Below the pieces are notes generated by a model. That model had not been told where the DNA came from. It saw nothing but the letters and a program-made list of their open reading frames with translations, and did not search any database. Below, in pieces: positions 8,877 to 17,837 of a DNA stretch of 64,000 nucleotides. The translations under genes were made by a program, and so were the position numbers. Origin of the DNA: Rhodoferax sp. WC2427 (lineage in GTDB: Bacteria; Pseudomonadota; Gammaproteobacteria; Burkholderiales; Burkholderiaceae_C). Positions within the stretch are counted from its first letter, which is position 1; every line of letters begins with the position of its first letter. The stretch is taken from the NCBI RefSeq assembly GCF_040822085.1, contig NZ_CP162006.1, positions 4,650,001 through 4,714,000 on the forward strand. The letters are read 5' to 3'.

Positions 8877-10025
8877 TCAGCGGACTTGGGGCACCGTTCG
8901 GGCGGAGAATTTCTTGGCCAGGCTGTACCTGCTGGCATCCAGGGGTTTAAATAGATAGACATAGAGCAGCAGGGCAAGCACCACCGACAGCAAGCCCGCA
9001 ACCGGGCCCACCACAGCGCCAGGCAAACCCAGTTTGGATTGCACGGCCATGGCAAATGACACCGCAATCAGGTGGCCAAGATACACCGGGTAAGACAATT
9101 CGCCGATAAATCGGTCGTGTTTATAGTTTCCAAACAAGGCGAATACGACAGGAATAGCCAACGCCCACAGACCGTAGAAAATCAATACGGCATAGTGGTA
9201 GCCGATCACTGCGCCCAAAACCTCCACCCCTTTGCTGGCGCCGACCAACACCCCGATAAAAACCAGGCTTGCCAGCGCATAATTTCCAAGGCTTTTCAAC
9301 TTGAACGCTTTTACCGATGGCGGTAGCTGTCGGTACAGGCGTTGGCTCAGCATGCCCAGCACGAACAAGAACACTTCAAAAGGGAAAAACCGGTATTCCC
9401 AAGGGTCTTGCTTCAAGCCCAGTATTTCGTAGACATAAATACGTGCGCACAAAGAGGCAATGGCGATGGCCATCAGCGTTCGGCTGCGCAATGCGCTGAG
9501 AAACGGCACCAGCAAATAAAATGTTAATTCCACACTGATCGTCCATGCCTGGGGAATCAGCAAATAGTGGAAGAGGGGATAACTGCTGGTGCGGTAGTCG
9601 CTGGTCCACACCAGGCCCTGGCCCGCATCGTCGGCTAGAAACATCACCCAATCCTGAAAAAACAACGTGACATTGGCGATGCCCGCCAATACAACACCCA
9701 GCACGCCATTGTGTTGTAAAGGTGCATTGAAGAATGGATGCACCGAGGTCCAGACCCATTGCCAGTGCAGCATGAGCGAGAACAGACTCAGCACCAGGGT
9801 CAACGCCAAAATAATCCAGTAGGGGATAAATATGCGCATAAACCGGCTGGCATAAAACTCAGCAGGTGTTGCATAGTGCGTGCCATACACCATTTGCATA
9901 TAAAAGCCAGATATCAGATAGAAAATCTGTACGGCCTGGTGCCCGTCATGGACCGACCACGGAAAAATGGGGCCACTGTGCACGCCCACCACGCACAGTG
10001 CCAAGTACAGCCGCAAGATTCCCAT
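8877..10025 (-). CDS. Acyltransferase family 3 (OafA/YrhL type) membrane protein
   Basis: 382 residues with about ten transmembrane helices. The N-terminus MGILRLYLALCVVGVHSGP carries the R...H active-site arrangement of the acyltransferase-3 family, followed by HQAVQIFYLISGFYM. Such enzymes O-acetylate surface polysaccharides or lipid-linked sugars. It is convergent with the GT10 gene (4-base gap), so it fits a small glycan-decoration group at 5.3-10.0 kb with GT2, flippase and GT10. No SGNH domain is attached. Confidence 0.88.
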   Translation of the reverse strand: MGILRLYLALCVVGVHSGPIFPWSVHDGHQAVQIFYLISGFYMQMVYGTHYATPAEFYASRFMRIFIPYWIILALTLVLSLFSLMLHWQWVWTSVHPFFNAPLQHNGVLGVVLAGIANVTLFFQDWVMFLADDAGQGLVWTSDYRTSSYPLFHYLLIPQAWTISVELTFYLLVPFLSALRSRTLMAIAIASLCARIYVYEILGLKQDPWEYRFFPFEVFLFVLGMLSQRLYRQLPPSVKAFKLKSLGNYALASLVFIGVLVGASKGVEVLGAVIGYHYAVLIFYGLWALAIPVVFALFGNYKHDRFIGELSYPVYLGHLIAVSFAMAVQSKLGLPGAVVGPVAGLLSVVLALLLYVYLFKPLDASRYSLAKKFSARTVPQVR

Positions 10026-10138
10026 AGAGACATTTTCCGGTACGTCATGGAGGGCCTTACGGTAATGGCGTTTGCGCTATCTGTCCATATTTTGCGCACA
10101 TCTATAACAAGTATCTGTCTTCTATTGCGCTCAAATAA

Positions 10139-11260
10139 CTACTCCACCACCACCGGCACCCGCTGCGCCAGCGCGCACATCAGTTCATAGCCCACCGTGC
10201 CGGCCATCTGGGCGACTTCGTCGATCGGCAACACCACGCCATTCGCGGCGCGGCCCCACAGCGTGGCCACGCTGCCCATGTGCGCTTGCGGCACGGGGGA
10301 CAGGTCGACCGCCAGCATGTCCATGCTGACGCGGCCCAGGGTGCGGGTGCGCACGCCGTCCACCAGCACCGGGGTGCCGGTGGGGCAGATGCGCGGGTAG
10401 CCGTCGGCATAACCGCAGGCCACCACGCCGATGCGCATCGGTTGGTCGGCCACAAAACTGGAGCCGTATCCCACGCTTGCGCCCGTCTGCAGGTCTTGGA
10501 TAGCTATTATTTTCGCAGCAAGCGTCATGGCGGGCTGCAAGCCCCAGTCGGCGGCGCTGTAGGCCGGAAAGTCGGGTGCGCTGCCGTAGATAGCAATGCC
10601 GGGGCGCACCCAGTCGCCCGCCACCTGGGTGGCCAGTGCGGGCTGCTGCAGGGGACCGCCGGGGGTGTGGCGCAGGGTGGCGGCGCTGTTGGCCACGCTG
10701 CGCTCGCCGGGCAGGTCGGCGGTGACGGCGTTGAACACCGCCATGGCCTCGGCAATGCCGCGCGGGCCGTCGGCATCGCTGAAATGGGTGATCAGCGAGA
10801 TTTCATCCACCTGGGGCAGCAGGTTCAGCCGGGTCCAGGCGGAGCGGTAGCGCTCTGGCGCAAAGCCCAGGCGGTTCATGCCGGTGTTCATCTTCAGAAA
10901 GATGCGGTGCGGCACGTTGGTCTTGTGGATGGCCAGCATGTCGATCTGCGCGTCGCAGTGCACCGTGTGCCACAGGTCCAGGCGCGAGCACAGTTCCAGG
11001 TCGCGCTGCTCGAACACGCCTTCGAGCAGCAGCACCGGGCCGCGCCAGCCGAGGGCGCGCACGCGCTCGGCCTCGTTCAGGTCGAGCAGGGCGAAGCCGT
11101 CGGCCCCGCGCAGGCCCTCAAACGCGCGCTCGATGCCGTGGCCATAGGCGTTGGCCTTGACCACCGCCCAGACCCGGGCATCGCCCGCAGCGGCCCGGGC
11201 CCGGGCCAGGTTGTGGCGCAGGGCATCGGTGTGGATGGTGGCTTGGATGGGACGGGGCAT
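10139..11260 (-). CDS. alr: Alanine racemase
   Basis: 373 residues, full length. It interconverts L- and D-alanine for peptidoglycan in the cytoplasm. The PLP lysine is Lys35 in [11 protein letters not shown], and the catalytic tyrosine of the partner side is in [20 protein letters not shown] and [11 protein letters not shown] are the conserved C-terminal elements. The segment [13 protein letters not shown] is coded by an unusually AT-rich stretch (10496-10520) but keeps the frame. The gene is divergent from lplT, an arrangement I know from related Burkholderiales. The 150-base gap between them must hold both promoters; none stands out. Confidence 0.95.
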   Translation of the reverse strand: MPRPIQATIHTDALRHNLARARAAAGDARVWAVVKANAYGHGIERAFEGLRGADGFALLDLNEAERVRALGWRGPVLLLEGVFEQRDLELCSRLDLWHTVHCDAQIDMLAIHKTNVPHRIFLKMNTGMNRLGFAPERYRSAWTRLNLLPQVDEISLITHFSDADGPRGIAEAMAVFNAVTADLPGERSVANSAATLRHTPGGPLQQPALATQVAGDWVRPGIAIYGSAPDFPAYSAADWGLQPAMTLAAKIIAIQDLQTGASVGYGSSFVADQPMRIGVVACGYADGYPRICPTGTPVLVDGVRTRTLGRVSMDMLAVDLSPVPQAHMGSVATLWGRAANGVVLPIDEVAQMAGTVGYELMCALAQRVPVVVE

Positions 11261-11415
11261 GGTGGGGGTCCGTTCAGGTCAAAGGCGCGGGCTTGCGGGG
11301 TCGGTACAGGGGTATTGCGGATTTTGGCATTCCGCCACGTGATATAACCCGCTGTTCCTGAGACATGGCTTAAATCAACCCGCATCAGCCCCACTGATGC
11401 CGTTACCCCAATTTA

Positions 11416-12696
11416 ATGAAGCGCGGTTTCTTTACCCTCATGTCGGCCCAGTTCTTCTCGTCACTGGCCGACCAAGCGCTCTTTGTCGCATCGGTAGCCA
11501 TGATCCGGGGCAGCGGCGGTGCGCAATGGCAGCAAGCGGCACTGGTGCCGATGTTTGCGTTGTTCTATGTGATCCTGGCCCCCTGGCTGGGTGCCCTGGC
11601 CGATGCCTACCCCAAGGGCCGGGTGATGCTGGCCAGCAATGCCATCAAGATGGTGGGCTGCGGGATGATGCTGTTTGGCGCGCACCCGCTGGTGGCCACG
11701 GCCATCGTCGGCCTGGGCGCGGCGGCCTATTCGCCCGCCAAATACGGCATCCTGACCGAGATGCTGCCCGCCTCGCAACTGGTCAAGGCCAATGGTTGGA
11801 TCGAGGGGCTGACGATTGCCTCCATCATTCTGGGCGTGCTGTTTGGCGGCCAACTGGTGGGGCCGATGCTGTCCACCAAGCTGCTGGCGCTGGACTTTCC
11901 GCTCATCGACACCGGTATCAGCACCCCGCCCCAGGCCGCCATCAGCGTGCTGATCGCGGTGTATGCGCTGGCCGCATGGTTCAACACCCGCATCCCCGAC
12001 ACCGGGGTGGAGATGCGCCCTATGCCGCGCAACTTCCTGGCCCTGCTGCCGGACTTCTGGCGCTGCAACTCCCGCCTGTGGAACGACAAGCTGGGCCAGA
12101 TCACCCTGGCCACCACCACCCTGTTCTGGGGTGTCAGCGGCAACCTCAAATACATCGTGCTGGCCTGGAGCGCCACCGCCCTGGGCTACAGCATCACCCA
12201 GTCCACCAGCCTGCTGGGCGTGGTGGCGATTGGCACCGCCGTGGGGGCCGTGGCAGCCTCCATGCGCATGCGGCTGGACACGGCCACCAAGGTGATCCCG
12301 CTGGGCCTGGCCATGGGCCTGCTGGTGATTCTGATGAACTTCATCCACAACGTCTGGGTGGCTGTGCCATTTTTGATTGTGCTGGGCGGGTTGGGCGGCT
12401 TCATGGTGGTGCCGATGAACGCCCTGCTGCAGCACCGCGGCCACAACCTGATGGGCGCAGGCCGCTCGATTGCCGTACAAAACTTCAACGAGCAGCTGTG
12501 CATCCTGGCGCTGGGCGCGTTCTACAGCGTGTCCACCGGCATGGGGCTCTCGTCGTTTGGTGCCATCACCGCCTTTGGCCTGGTGGTGGCCGGGTTCATG
12601 TGGCTGATCCAGCGCTGGCATGCCGGCAACTGCGTGAAGCACAAGGACGAGGTCGACCATCTTTTGATGCTGGCCCGCACCGACAACACGCACTGA
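11416..12696 (+). CDS. lplT: Lysophospholipid transporter LplT (MFS)
   Basis: 426 residues, about 12 transmembrane helices. The opening MKRGFFTLMSAQFFSSLADQ, the SPAKYGILTEMLP stretch and the KANGWIEG motif are characteristic of LplT, which flips lysophospholipids inward across the inner membrane for reacylation. In enterobacteria lplT is paired with aas; here no acyltransferase follows. A DMT-family gene starts only 4 bases after its stop, so the two are almost certainly one operon. Confidence 0.92.
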   Translation: MKRGFFTLMSAQFFSSLADQALFVASVAMIRGSGGAQWQQAALVPMFALFYVILAPWLGALADAYPKGRVMLASNAIKMVGCGMMLFGAHPLVATAIVGLGAAAYSPAKYGILTEMLPASQLVKANGWIEGLTIASIILGVLFGGQLVGPMLSTKLLALDFPLIDTGISTPPQAAISVLIAVYALAAWFNTRIPDTGVEMRPMPRNFLALLPDFWRCNSRLWNDKLGQITLATTTLFWGVSGNLKYIVLAWSATALGYSITQSTSLLGVVAIGTAVGAVAASMRMRLDTATKVIPLGLAMGLLVILMNFIHNVWVAVPFLIVLGGLGGFMVVPMNALLQHRGHNLMGAGRSIAVQNFNEQLCILALGAFYSVSTGMGLSSFGAITAFGLVVAGFMWLIQRWHAGNCVKHKDEVDHLLMLARTDNTH

Positions 12697-12700
12697 ACGC

Positions 12701-13573
12701 GTGCGTTCCTCCCCCCTGCTGCCGTTCCTGGCGCTGCTGCTCAACGCCTTCATCTGGGGCGTGTCGTGGTGGCCGTTTCGGCAGTTGCAACAAATCGGGC
12801 TGCATCCGCTGTGGGCCACCTCCCTGCTGTTTGCCGTGGCCCTGGCGGGCCTGCTGGCCCTGCGCCCCGGCGCGTGGAAGGGTCTGCGCCAACCCGGCCT
12901 CTGGCTGCTGCTGGTGGCTACCGGACTGACCAACGTGTGCTTCAACTGGGCCGTGGCCATCGGCGACGTGGTGCGGGTGGTGCTGCTGTTCTACCTGATG
13001 CCCGGCTGGGCCGTGCTGCTGGCCTGGGGCCTGCTGGGCGAACGCCCCACCCGGGGGGCACTGCTGCGGCTGGCGCTGGCCGTGGCGGGCGTGCTGGTGG
13101 TGCTGTGGCCTGCGGGTGGTGTGGCGGCGACCGCACTGTCGATTGCCGACCTGCTTGCGGTGCTGGGCGGCCTGGGCTTTGCGCTGACCAACGTGCTGCT
13201 CAAGCGCCTGCACGCCGTGCCCGGCACCGAGCGCATGGCGGCCATGTTTACCGGCGGCGTGCTGATGGCCGGGCTGGCGGCGGGCATCGGCGGCCCGTTT
13301 GGCGTGGTGCCTGCCTTGCCGCCGCTGTGGGACCACGGCGGTGCGATGCTGGCGGTGGCAGGCCTGGGCGTGGCGTTTTTTCTGGGCAACATGGGCCTGC
13401 AGTTTGGCGCCTCGCGCCTGCCCACCAGCACCACGTCCATCGTGATGCTGACCGAAGTGGTGTTTGCCAGCGTGTCGTCCATCGCCCTGGGTGCCGCCAG
13501 CCTGTCGCTGCGCACGTTGCTGGGGGCCAGCCTGATCTTGCTGGCCTCCATCCTGGCCGCGCGCAGCGAATAG
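12701..13573 (+). CDS. DMT-family (EamA) transporter
   Basis: 290 residues with GTG start 12701, four bases after the lplT stop. Ten hydrophobic helices form two EamA halves (residues about 5-135 and 150-285). It opens with FLALLLNAFIWGVSWWPF and has LTEVVFASVSSIALG in the second half. It is an inner-membrane exporter or importer of a small metabolite; the substrate is not readable. A translation-coupled position after lplT suggests co-expression rather than a shared pathway. Confidence 0.88.
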   Translation: MRSSPLLPFLALLLNAFIWGVSWWPFRQLQQIGLHPLWATSLLFAVALAGLLALRPGAWKGLRQPGLWLLLVATGLTNVCFNWAVAIGDVVRVVLLFYLMPGWAVLLAWGLLGERPTRGALLRLALAVAGVLVVLWPAGGVAATALSIADLLAVLGGLGFALTNVLLKRLHAVPGTERMAAMFTGGVLMAGLAAGIGGPFGVVPALPPLWDHGGAMLAVAGLGVAFFLGNMGLQFGASRLPTSTTSIVMLTEVVFASVSSIALGAASLSLRTLLGASLILLASILAARSE

Positions 13574-13576
13574 GGC

Positions 13577-13665
13577 GCACCCCCTGGCTACAGTGCTGCG
13601 CATCTTTCGCCAACCCCCTTGCAGGGGGCAACACCAGCGGCCTGGCAAAGCCAGTTCTGCGGTGT
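13577..13665 (+). repeat. Second intergenic palindromic repeat (CCCCC...GGGGG / CTGGCAAAGCCAG type)
   Basis: Contains CCCCCTTGCAGGGGG, directly followed by a larger hairpin: AACACC, a CTGGC-AAA-GCCAG stem and GGTGTT. I associate this arrangement with intergenic repeats of Comamonadaceae, but only one copy is in this window. It lies directly after the DMT gene and could act as its transcription terminator. Confidence 0.55.
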
Positions 13666-13696
13666 TTCTGGAAGGGGTGTCTTTGCACGGTATATA

Positions 13697-13758
13697 GGCT
13701 ATTTGGGCCGCTTGCGCCCACTGGATGCGCAGGAGCAGCTATTTATTACATAGCAATC
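13697..13758 (+). repeat. Dispersed two-hairpin repeat, copy 2
   Basis: Diverged copy. The first stem reads TTGCGCCCACTGGATGCGCA, followed by GGAGCAGCTATTTATTACATAGCAA. Stem bases differ from other copies but pairing is kept. It lies between the DMT and gpx genes. Confidence 0.65.
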
Positions 13759-13800
13759 AAAACCATTTGCATCCGGTGTATTTCTGCTTAAATCAGGGGC

Positions 13801-14289
13801 ATGACCACCTCCATTTTTGACTTCACCGCCACCGACATCCACGGCCAGCCCGTGGCCCTGTCGCAGTTCAAGGGCCAGGCCCTGCTGATCGTCAACACGG
13901 CCAGCGCCTGCGGCTTCACGCCGCAGTTCGCCGGGCTGGAGGCGCTGCACAAAAGCTACGGCGCCAAGGGTCTGGTGGTGCTGGGGTTTCCGTGCAACCA
14001 GTTTGGCGCGCAAGACAAGGGCAGCAACGACGAGATCGCCAGCTTTTGCCAGCTCAACTACGGCGTAAGTTTTCCCATGATGGCCAAGATCGAGGTCAAC
14101 GGCGCCGGTGCCGACCCGCTGTACCAGTGGCTGTGCGCCGAGGCCCCCGGCCTGCTGGGCACCAAGGCCATCAAGTGGAACTTCACCAAGTTTCTGGTCG
14201 GCAAGGACGGCCAGGTGCGCAAGCGCTACGCACCGACTGACACGCCCCAAAGCCTGGCCAAAGATATCGAAGCCGCCTTGGAAATTTAA
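13801..14289 (+). CDS. Glutathione peroxidase family protein (BtuE/Gpx type)
   Basis: 162 residues, full length. It reduces hydrogen and organic peroxides with glutathione or thioredoxin. The peroxidatic residue is Cys37 in VNTASACGFTPQF (cysteine rather than selenocysteine). The partner Gln is in GFPCNQFGAQ and the Trp in IKWNFTKFLV. No signal peptide is present, so it is cytoplasmic. A repeat copy lies on each side, so it appears to be a single-gene unit. Confidence 0.94.
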   Translation: MTTSIFDFTATDIHGQPVALSQFKGQALLIVNTASACGFTPQFAGLEALHKSYGAKGLVVLGFPCNQFGAQDKGSNDEIASFCQLNYGVSFPMMAKIEVNGAGADPLYQWLCAEAPGLLGTKAIKWNFTKFLVGKDGQVRKRYAPTDTPQSLAKDIEAALEI

Positions 14290-14290
14290 A

Positions 14291-14349
14291 CAAAATCAGC
14301 CTCTAGCGCTTATTCCGCAAGCGTGAGCAGCTCTGTTTTCCATAGCAAA
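14291..14349 (+). repeat. Dispersed two-hairpin repeat, copy 3
   Basis: Close to consensus: AAAATCAGCCTCTAGCGC, TTATTCCGCAAGCGTGAG, CAGCTCTGTTTTCCATAGC. It lies between gpx and glsA, immediately after the gpx stop. Confidence 0.8.
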
Positions 14350-14393
14350 CAGAATACCGGACAATCCGGGCTCCTTTCTGTGCGGAGCTGCGT

Positions 14394-15308
14394 GTGAACT
14401 TCCAAGCCATCCTCGACGACATCGTTGCTGACGTGCGGCCCCTGCTGGGCGCGCAGGGCCAGGTGGCCAGCTACATCCCGGCGCTGGCCCGGGTGTCGCC
14501 GCAGCAGTTCGGCATCGCCCTGCGCACCCGCGACGGGCTGGAGGCGGCCAGCGGCGACTTTGCCACGCCGTTCTCCATCCAGAGCATGTCCAAGCTGTTC
14601 TCGCTGACCCTGGCCATGCAGCACCTGGGCGACGCGCTGTGGCAGCGCATCGGCCGCGAGCCCTCGGGCAACCCGTTCAACTCGCTGGTGCAGCTGGAGC
14701 ACGAACAGGGCAAACCGCGCAACCCCTTCATCAATGCCGGAGCCATCGCCGTGGCCGACCGGCTGCTGTCGCACGGCGACACGGTGGGCTCGCTGCTGGC
14801 CATGCTGTCCGACCTGTGTACCGAGGCCGTGCACCTCGACCCCGAAGTGGCCCGCTCCGAGGCCGACACCGGCTTTCGCAACCACGCGGTGGCCAACTTC
14901 ATGAAAAGCTTCGGCAAGCTCGACAACCCGGTGGCCGCCGTGCTGGACCTGTACTTCCACCAATGCGCCATCCGCATGAGCTGCCAGCAAATGGCCCGCG
15001 CCGCTGGCTACCTGTGCCGCGACGGCCGCCACCCCCACCGCGACGGCGTCTGCGTGGTTACCGAAAGCCAGGCCCGCCGCCTCAACGCCCTGATGCTGAC
15101 CTGCGGCACCTACGACGCCGCGGGCGAGTTCGCCTACCGCATCGGCCTGCCCTGCAAAAGCGGCGTCGGCGGCGGCATCGTCGCCGTGGTGCCCGACCAG
15201 CTCACCCTGTGCGTCTGGTCACCGGCGCTGGATGCCAGCGGCAATTCGCTGCTGGGGATGCATGCGCTGGAGCTGTTTGCGGCGCGCACCGGCTTGTCTA
15301 TTTTTTAG
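14394..15308 (+). CDS. glsA: Glutaminase
   Basis: 304 residues from GTG 14394. It converts glutamine to glutamate and ammonia and belongs to the serine-dependent beta-lactamase-like fold. The SxxK pair is Ser64/Lys67 in FSIQSMSKLF. NPFINAGAIAV, GDTVGSLLAML and SGVGGGIVAVVP are typical of bacterial glutaminases. The final ~126 bases (15183-15308) are repeated almost exactly at 17521-17646, about 2.3 kb downstream; see the finding on the duplicated tail. Confidence 0.95.
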   Translation: MNFQAILDDIVADVRPLLGAQGQVASYIPALARVSPQQFGIALRTRDGLEAASGDFATPFSIQSMSKLFSLTLAMQHLGDALWQRIGREPSGNPFNSLVQLEHEQGKPRNPFINAGAIAVADRLLSHGDTVGSLLAMLSDLCTEAVHLDPEVARSEADTGFRNHAVANFMKSFGKLDNPVAAVLDLYFHQCAIRMSCQQMARAAGYLCRDGRHPHRDGVCVVTESQARRLNALMLTCGTYDAAGEFAYRIGLPCKSGVGGGIVAVVPDQLTLCVWSPALDASGNSLLGMHALELFAARTGLSIF

Positions 15309-15333
15309 GTTTTGCGGGCCTGGATCTTTCAGT

Positions 15334-15392
15334 AAAATCAGGCCATAGCGCATATCCCTAGTGCGCTAATAGCTACATTTACAATAGCAATT
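15334..15392 (+). repeat. Dispersed two-hairpin repeat, copy 4
   Basis: AAAATCAGGCCATAGCGC, ATATCCCTAGTGCGC and TAATAGCTACATTTACAATAGC. The GCGC stem is shifted but re-paired. It sits in the convergent gap between glsA and the LysR gene. Confidence 0.75.
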
Positions 15393-15401
15393 GGCATCCG
15401 A

Positions 15402-16283
15402 CTAGCTGAACCGCTCGACCAGAAAATCCACAAAGCTGCGCAGCTTGGGCGAGCGGTAACGGTCCGGCAGGTAGACCACGCTCATCGGCCGACTGGGCAG
15501 CGTATGGGTGGCAAACAATTGCACCAGACGGCCAGCCTGCACGTCGGCCTGCAGCAGAATCGCCGGCTGCAACACGATACCCAAGCCGTGCAGGGCCGCC
15601 ACCCGCAGTGCCTGCCCGTTGTTGACCTGCAGGCGACCCGAAACCGGCACGCGGCAGATGGTGTCTTGCGTGTCCGTCAAGCGCCAATGCACCAGGGCGG
15701 CGGGCGAGAACGACAGGCATTCGTGCTGGCCCAGGTCCTCGGGCGTAGCCGGTGTGCCGCGGCGAGCCAGGTACTCGGGCGATGCGCAAATCATCAGCCG
15801 GTAGGGTGCCAACGGCCGGGCGATCAGCGCCGAGTCTGGCAGCGGGCCGATGCGGATCGCCGCCTCAAAGCCCTCCTCCACCAGGTCGACCACGCGGTCG
15901 CACAGGGCCACGTCCACGCTCACCTCGGGGTAACGCGCCAGGTACACCGACAAGGCCGGTACCAGGGCTTCGGTGCCAAAGCTCACGGGCGCGCTGATGC
16001 GCAGCTTGCCTGCGGGTGCCAATTGCAGGTTCTGCGCCTGCGCATCGGTCTCGGCCACCAGACGGAGGATTTCCTTGCAGCGCGCGTAGTAGTCCTCGCC
16101 AAAAGCCGTGAGGTGCTGGCGGCGGGTGGTGCGCTGCAGTAGCTGCATGCCAAGGCGCTTTTCCAGCGTGCGCAAGTGGTTGCCCGCCATGGTCGCCGAA
16201 ATGCCGCAGGCCGTGGCAGCTGCGCTGAGGCTGCCCTTTTCCACCGCCTGTACGTAGACCCGCATGCTGTCAAACACGTCCAT
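15402..16283 (-). CDS. LysR-family transcriptional regulator
   Basis: 293 residues, complete. N-terminal HTH: MRVYVQAVEKGSLSAAATAC, then LRTLEKRLGMQLLQRTTRRQ. The effector domain follows, with the LVEEGFEAAIRIG and LHGLGIVLQPA stretches. It is divergent from the quinone-oxidoreductase gene at 16382, so it most likely regulates that gene and itself through the 98-base AT-rich gap. The pair lies between two copies of the glsA 3' end and between intergenic repeats, as if inserted as one block. Confidence 0.93.
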   Translation of the reverse strand: MDVFDSMRVYVQAVEKGSLSAAATACGISATMAGNHLRTLEKRLGMQLLQRTTRRQHLTAFGEDYYARCKEILRLVAETDAQAQNLQLAPAGKLRISAPVSFGTEALVPALSVYLARYPEVSVDVALCDRVVDLVEEGFEAAIRIGPLPDSALIARPLAPYRLMICASPEYLARRGTPATPEDLGQHECLSFSPAALVHWRLTDTQDTICRVPVSGRLQVNNGQALRVAALHGLGIVLQPAILLQADVQAGRLVQLFATHTLPSRPMSVVYLPDRYRSPKLRSFVDFLVERFS

Positions 16284-16381
16284 TCAGCACTCCTTATTTC
16301 AAATCTATCAACTTAACCGAAGTTTATCTCGGATGGTTTTTAAATAAAACTGCGGTCTTCCTTCATTCCAGAGAAAACACC

Positions 16382-17386
16382 GTGCACGCCATCCAACTCA
16401 CCGCCCATTCCCTCAGCGCTTTTCAAAGTACCGAGCTGCCCGACCCGCAGGCTGGCCATGGCGAGGTACTCGTGCGCATGCGCGCCGCCACGCTGAATTA
16501 CGCCGACGTGGCCGTGGCCACCGGTGCCTTCCCCGGCGCCAGTTTCCCGATGGTTCCGGTCGCCGATGGTGCGGGCGAGATTGCGGCCCTGGGCGCAGGT
16601 GTCAGCGGCTGGGCCGTGGGCGACCGCGTGGTGCCGCACTTCATGCCCGGCTGGCAAGACGGCCCGATGGCACCGCGCAAGGTGGTCGGCATGCGCGGCA
16701 TCAGCTTGCCGGGTTCGCTGGCCGACTACGTGGCCGTGCCCGCCCACAGCCTGGTCGCCCTGCCCGCGCATCTGGATTTCGTCCAGGGTGCGGCGCTACC
16801 GATCGCCGCCACCACCGCGTGGAACGCCGTGCGTTCGGCCCCGCTGCGGCCAGGCTCGGTGGTGCTGCTGCTGGGTACAGGCGGTGTCAGCATCTTTGCC
16901 CTGCAGTTCGCCAAAGCATCCGGCGCGACGGTGATCCTGGCTTCGTCCTCCGACGAAAAGCTGGAGCGCGCGCGCCAACTCGGTGCGGACCACCTGGTCA
17001 ACTACCGCGCCACCCCCGCCAGGGACGCAGAAGTGCTGAAACTCACCGGCGGGCGCGGTGTCGACCTGGTGGTGGAAACCGTGGGCGGGGCCACCATTGC
17101 CCGCTCGCTCAACGCCACCGCCATGGGCGGCACGGTGTTCACCGTAGGCTTCCTTACCGGCACCGCCGCATCGGTTGATCTGCTGCCCGTCATCGTCAAG
17201 GGCCTGCGCATCGTCGGCAACAGCACCGGCTCGGTGGCCGACCTGGCCCAGGCCACCCGCGCGATTGCCGCCCACCGCATCGTGCCCGTGATCGACCGCA
17301 TCTTCGGCATCAATGACACCAGCGCCGCCTATACCGAGCTCAGCGCTGGCGGACGCCACTTCGGCAAGCTGGCCATTGTGCATTGA
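16382..17386 (+). CDS. Medium-chain dehydrogenase/reductase, quinone oxidoreductase-like
   Basis: 334 residues from GTG 16382. The GroES-like N-terminal domain contains NYADVAVATGAFP, where zinc-dependent alcohol dehydrogenases have Cys-His ligands; those are missing here, so this is a zinc-free NAD(P)H quinone-reductase or enoyl-reductase type. The Rossmann motif is VVLLLGTGGVSIFALQFAK, with ASSSDEKLERARQLGADHLV after it. It probably reduces a quinone or reactive alkene under control of the divergent LysR protein. Confidence 0.9.
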   Translation: MHAIQLTAHSLSAFQSTELPDPQAGHGEVLVRMRAATLNYADVAVATGAFPGASFPMVPVADGAGEIAALGAGVSGWAVGDRVVPHFMPGWQDGPMAPRKVVGMRGISLPGSLADYVAVPAHSLVALPAHLDFVQGAALPIAATTAWNAVRSAPLRPGSVVLLLGTGGVSIFALQFAKASGATVILASSSDEKLERARQLGADHLVNYRATPARDAEVLKLTGGRGVDLVVETVGGATIARSLNATAMGGTVFTVGFLTGTAASVDLLPVIVKGLRIVGNSTGSVADLAQATRAIAAHRIVPVIDRIFGINDTSAAYTELSAGGRHFGKLAIVH

Positions 17387-17408
17387 GGCAGGGCCTGGAG
17401 AATCACGA

Positions 17409-17465
17409 CAAATATGGCGCTAGCGCTTATTCCACCAGCGCCAGAAGCTACTAATACCATAGCAC
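17409..17465 (+). repeat. Dispersed two-hairpin repeat, copy 5
   Basis: ATGGCGCTAGCGCTTATTCC, ACCAGCGCCAGAAGCTACT, AATACCATAGC. It follows the oxidoreductase stop by about 20 bases. Confidence 0.75.
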
Positions 17466-17520
17466 CCTCCCACCCAAGCGTCCAGCCCGCGCCGCCGGTT
17501 AGCTGTGCTGCGAAAGCGTG

Positions 17521-17646
17521 GCCGTGGCGCCCGACCAGCTCACCCTGTGCGTCTGGTCTCCGGCGCTGGATGCCAGCGGCAATTCGCTGCTGGGGATGCA
17601 TGCGCTGGAGCTGTTTGCGGGGCGGACGGGGTTGTCTATTTTTTAG
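17521..17646 (+). pseudogene. Duplicated 3' end of glsA (glutaminase fragment)
   Basis: By hand alignment these 126 bases match 15183-15308 with six mismatches and no gaps. They encode [20 protein letters not shown] and [14 protein letters not shown], then a terminal LSIF and the same TAG. There is no start codon or upstream part, although about 20 bases before it may be a rearranged remnant of the preceding glsA sequence. It is not an expressed gene but a scar of a recombination or duplication event. Repeat copies 5 and 6 flank it. Confidence 0.85.
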
Positions 17647-17669
17647 GGATGGGGTTGGAAGGGAATTGG

Positions 17670-17721
17670 GTGTTTGCGCCCATTGCATGGGCGTGAGAAG
17701 CTATGAATAAAATAGCAATTT
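17670..17721 (+). repeat. Dispersed two-hairpin repeat, copy 6
   Basis: TGTTTGCGCCCATTGCATGG, GCGTGAGAAGCTATGAATAA, AATAGCAA. It lies directly after the glsA fragment. The following 115 bases (17722-17837) contain nothing recognisable. Confidence 0.7.
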
Positions 17722-17837
17722 CCAACCGCAATAGGTATCCTGCCTCCGGGCTGCTTGGACGCACGCGGAAATCTCCGCATCGTGCGGCCGTTTTCGGCCA
17801 AAAGCAGAAACCTGAATTGCCATTTCAAATCACTTAA

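Noticed and set aside
10496..10520. ATAGCTATTATTTTCGC inside alr, similar to the tail of the dispersed repeat
   Set aside because: Only a few bases match, the first stem is missing, and the reading frame is intact, so chance is more likely than an insertion.
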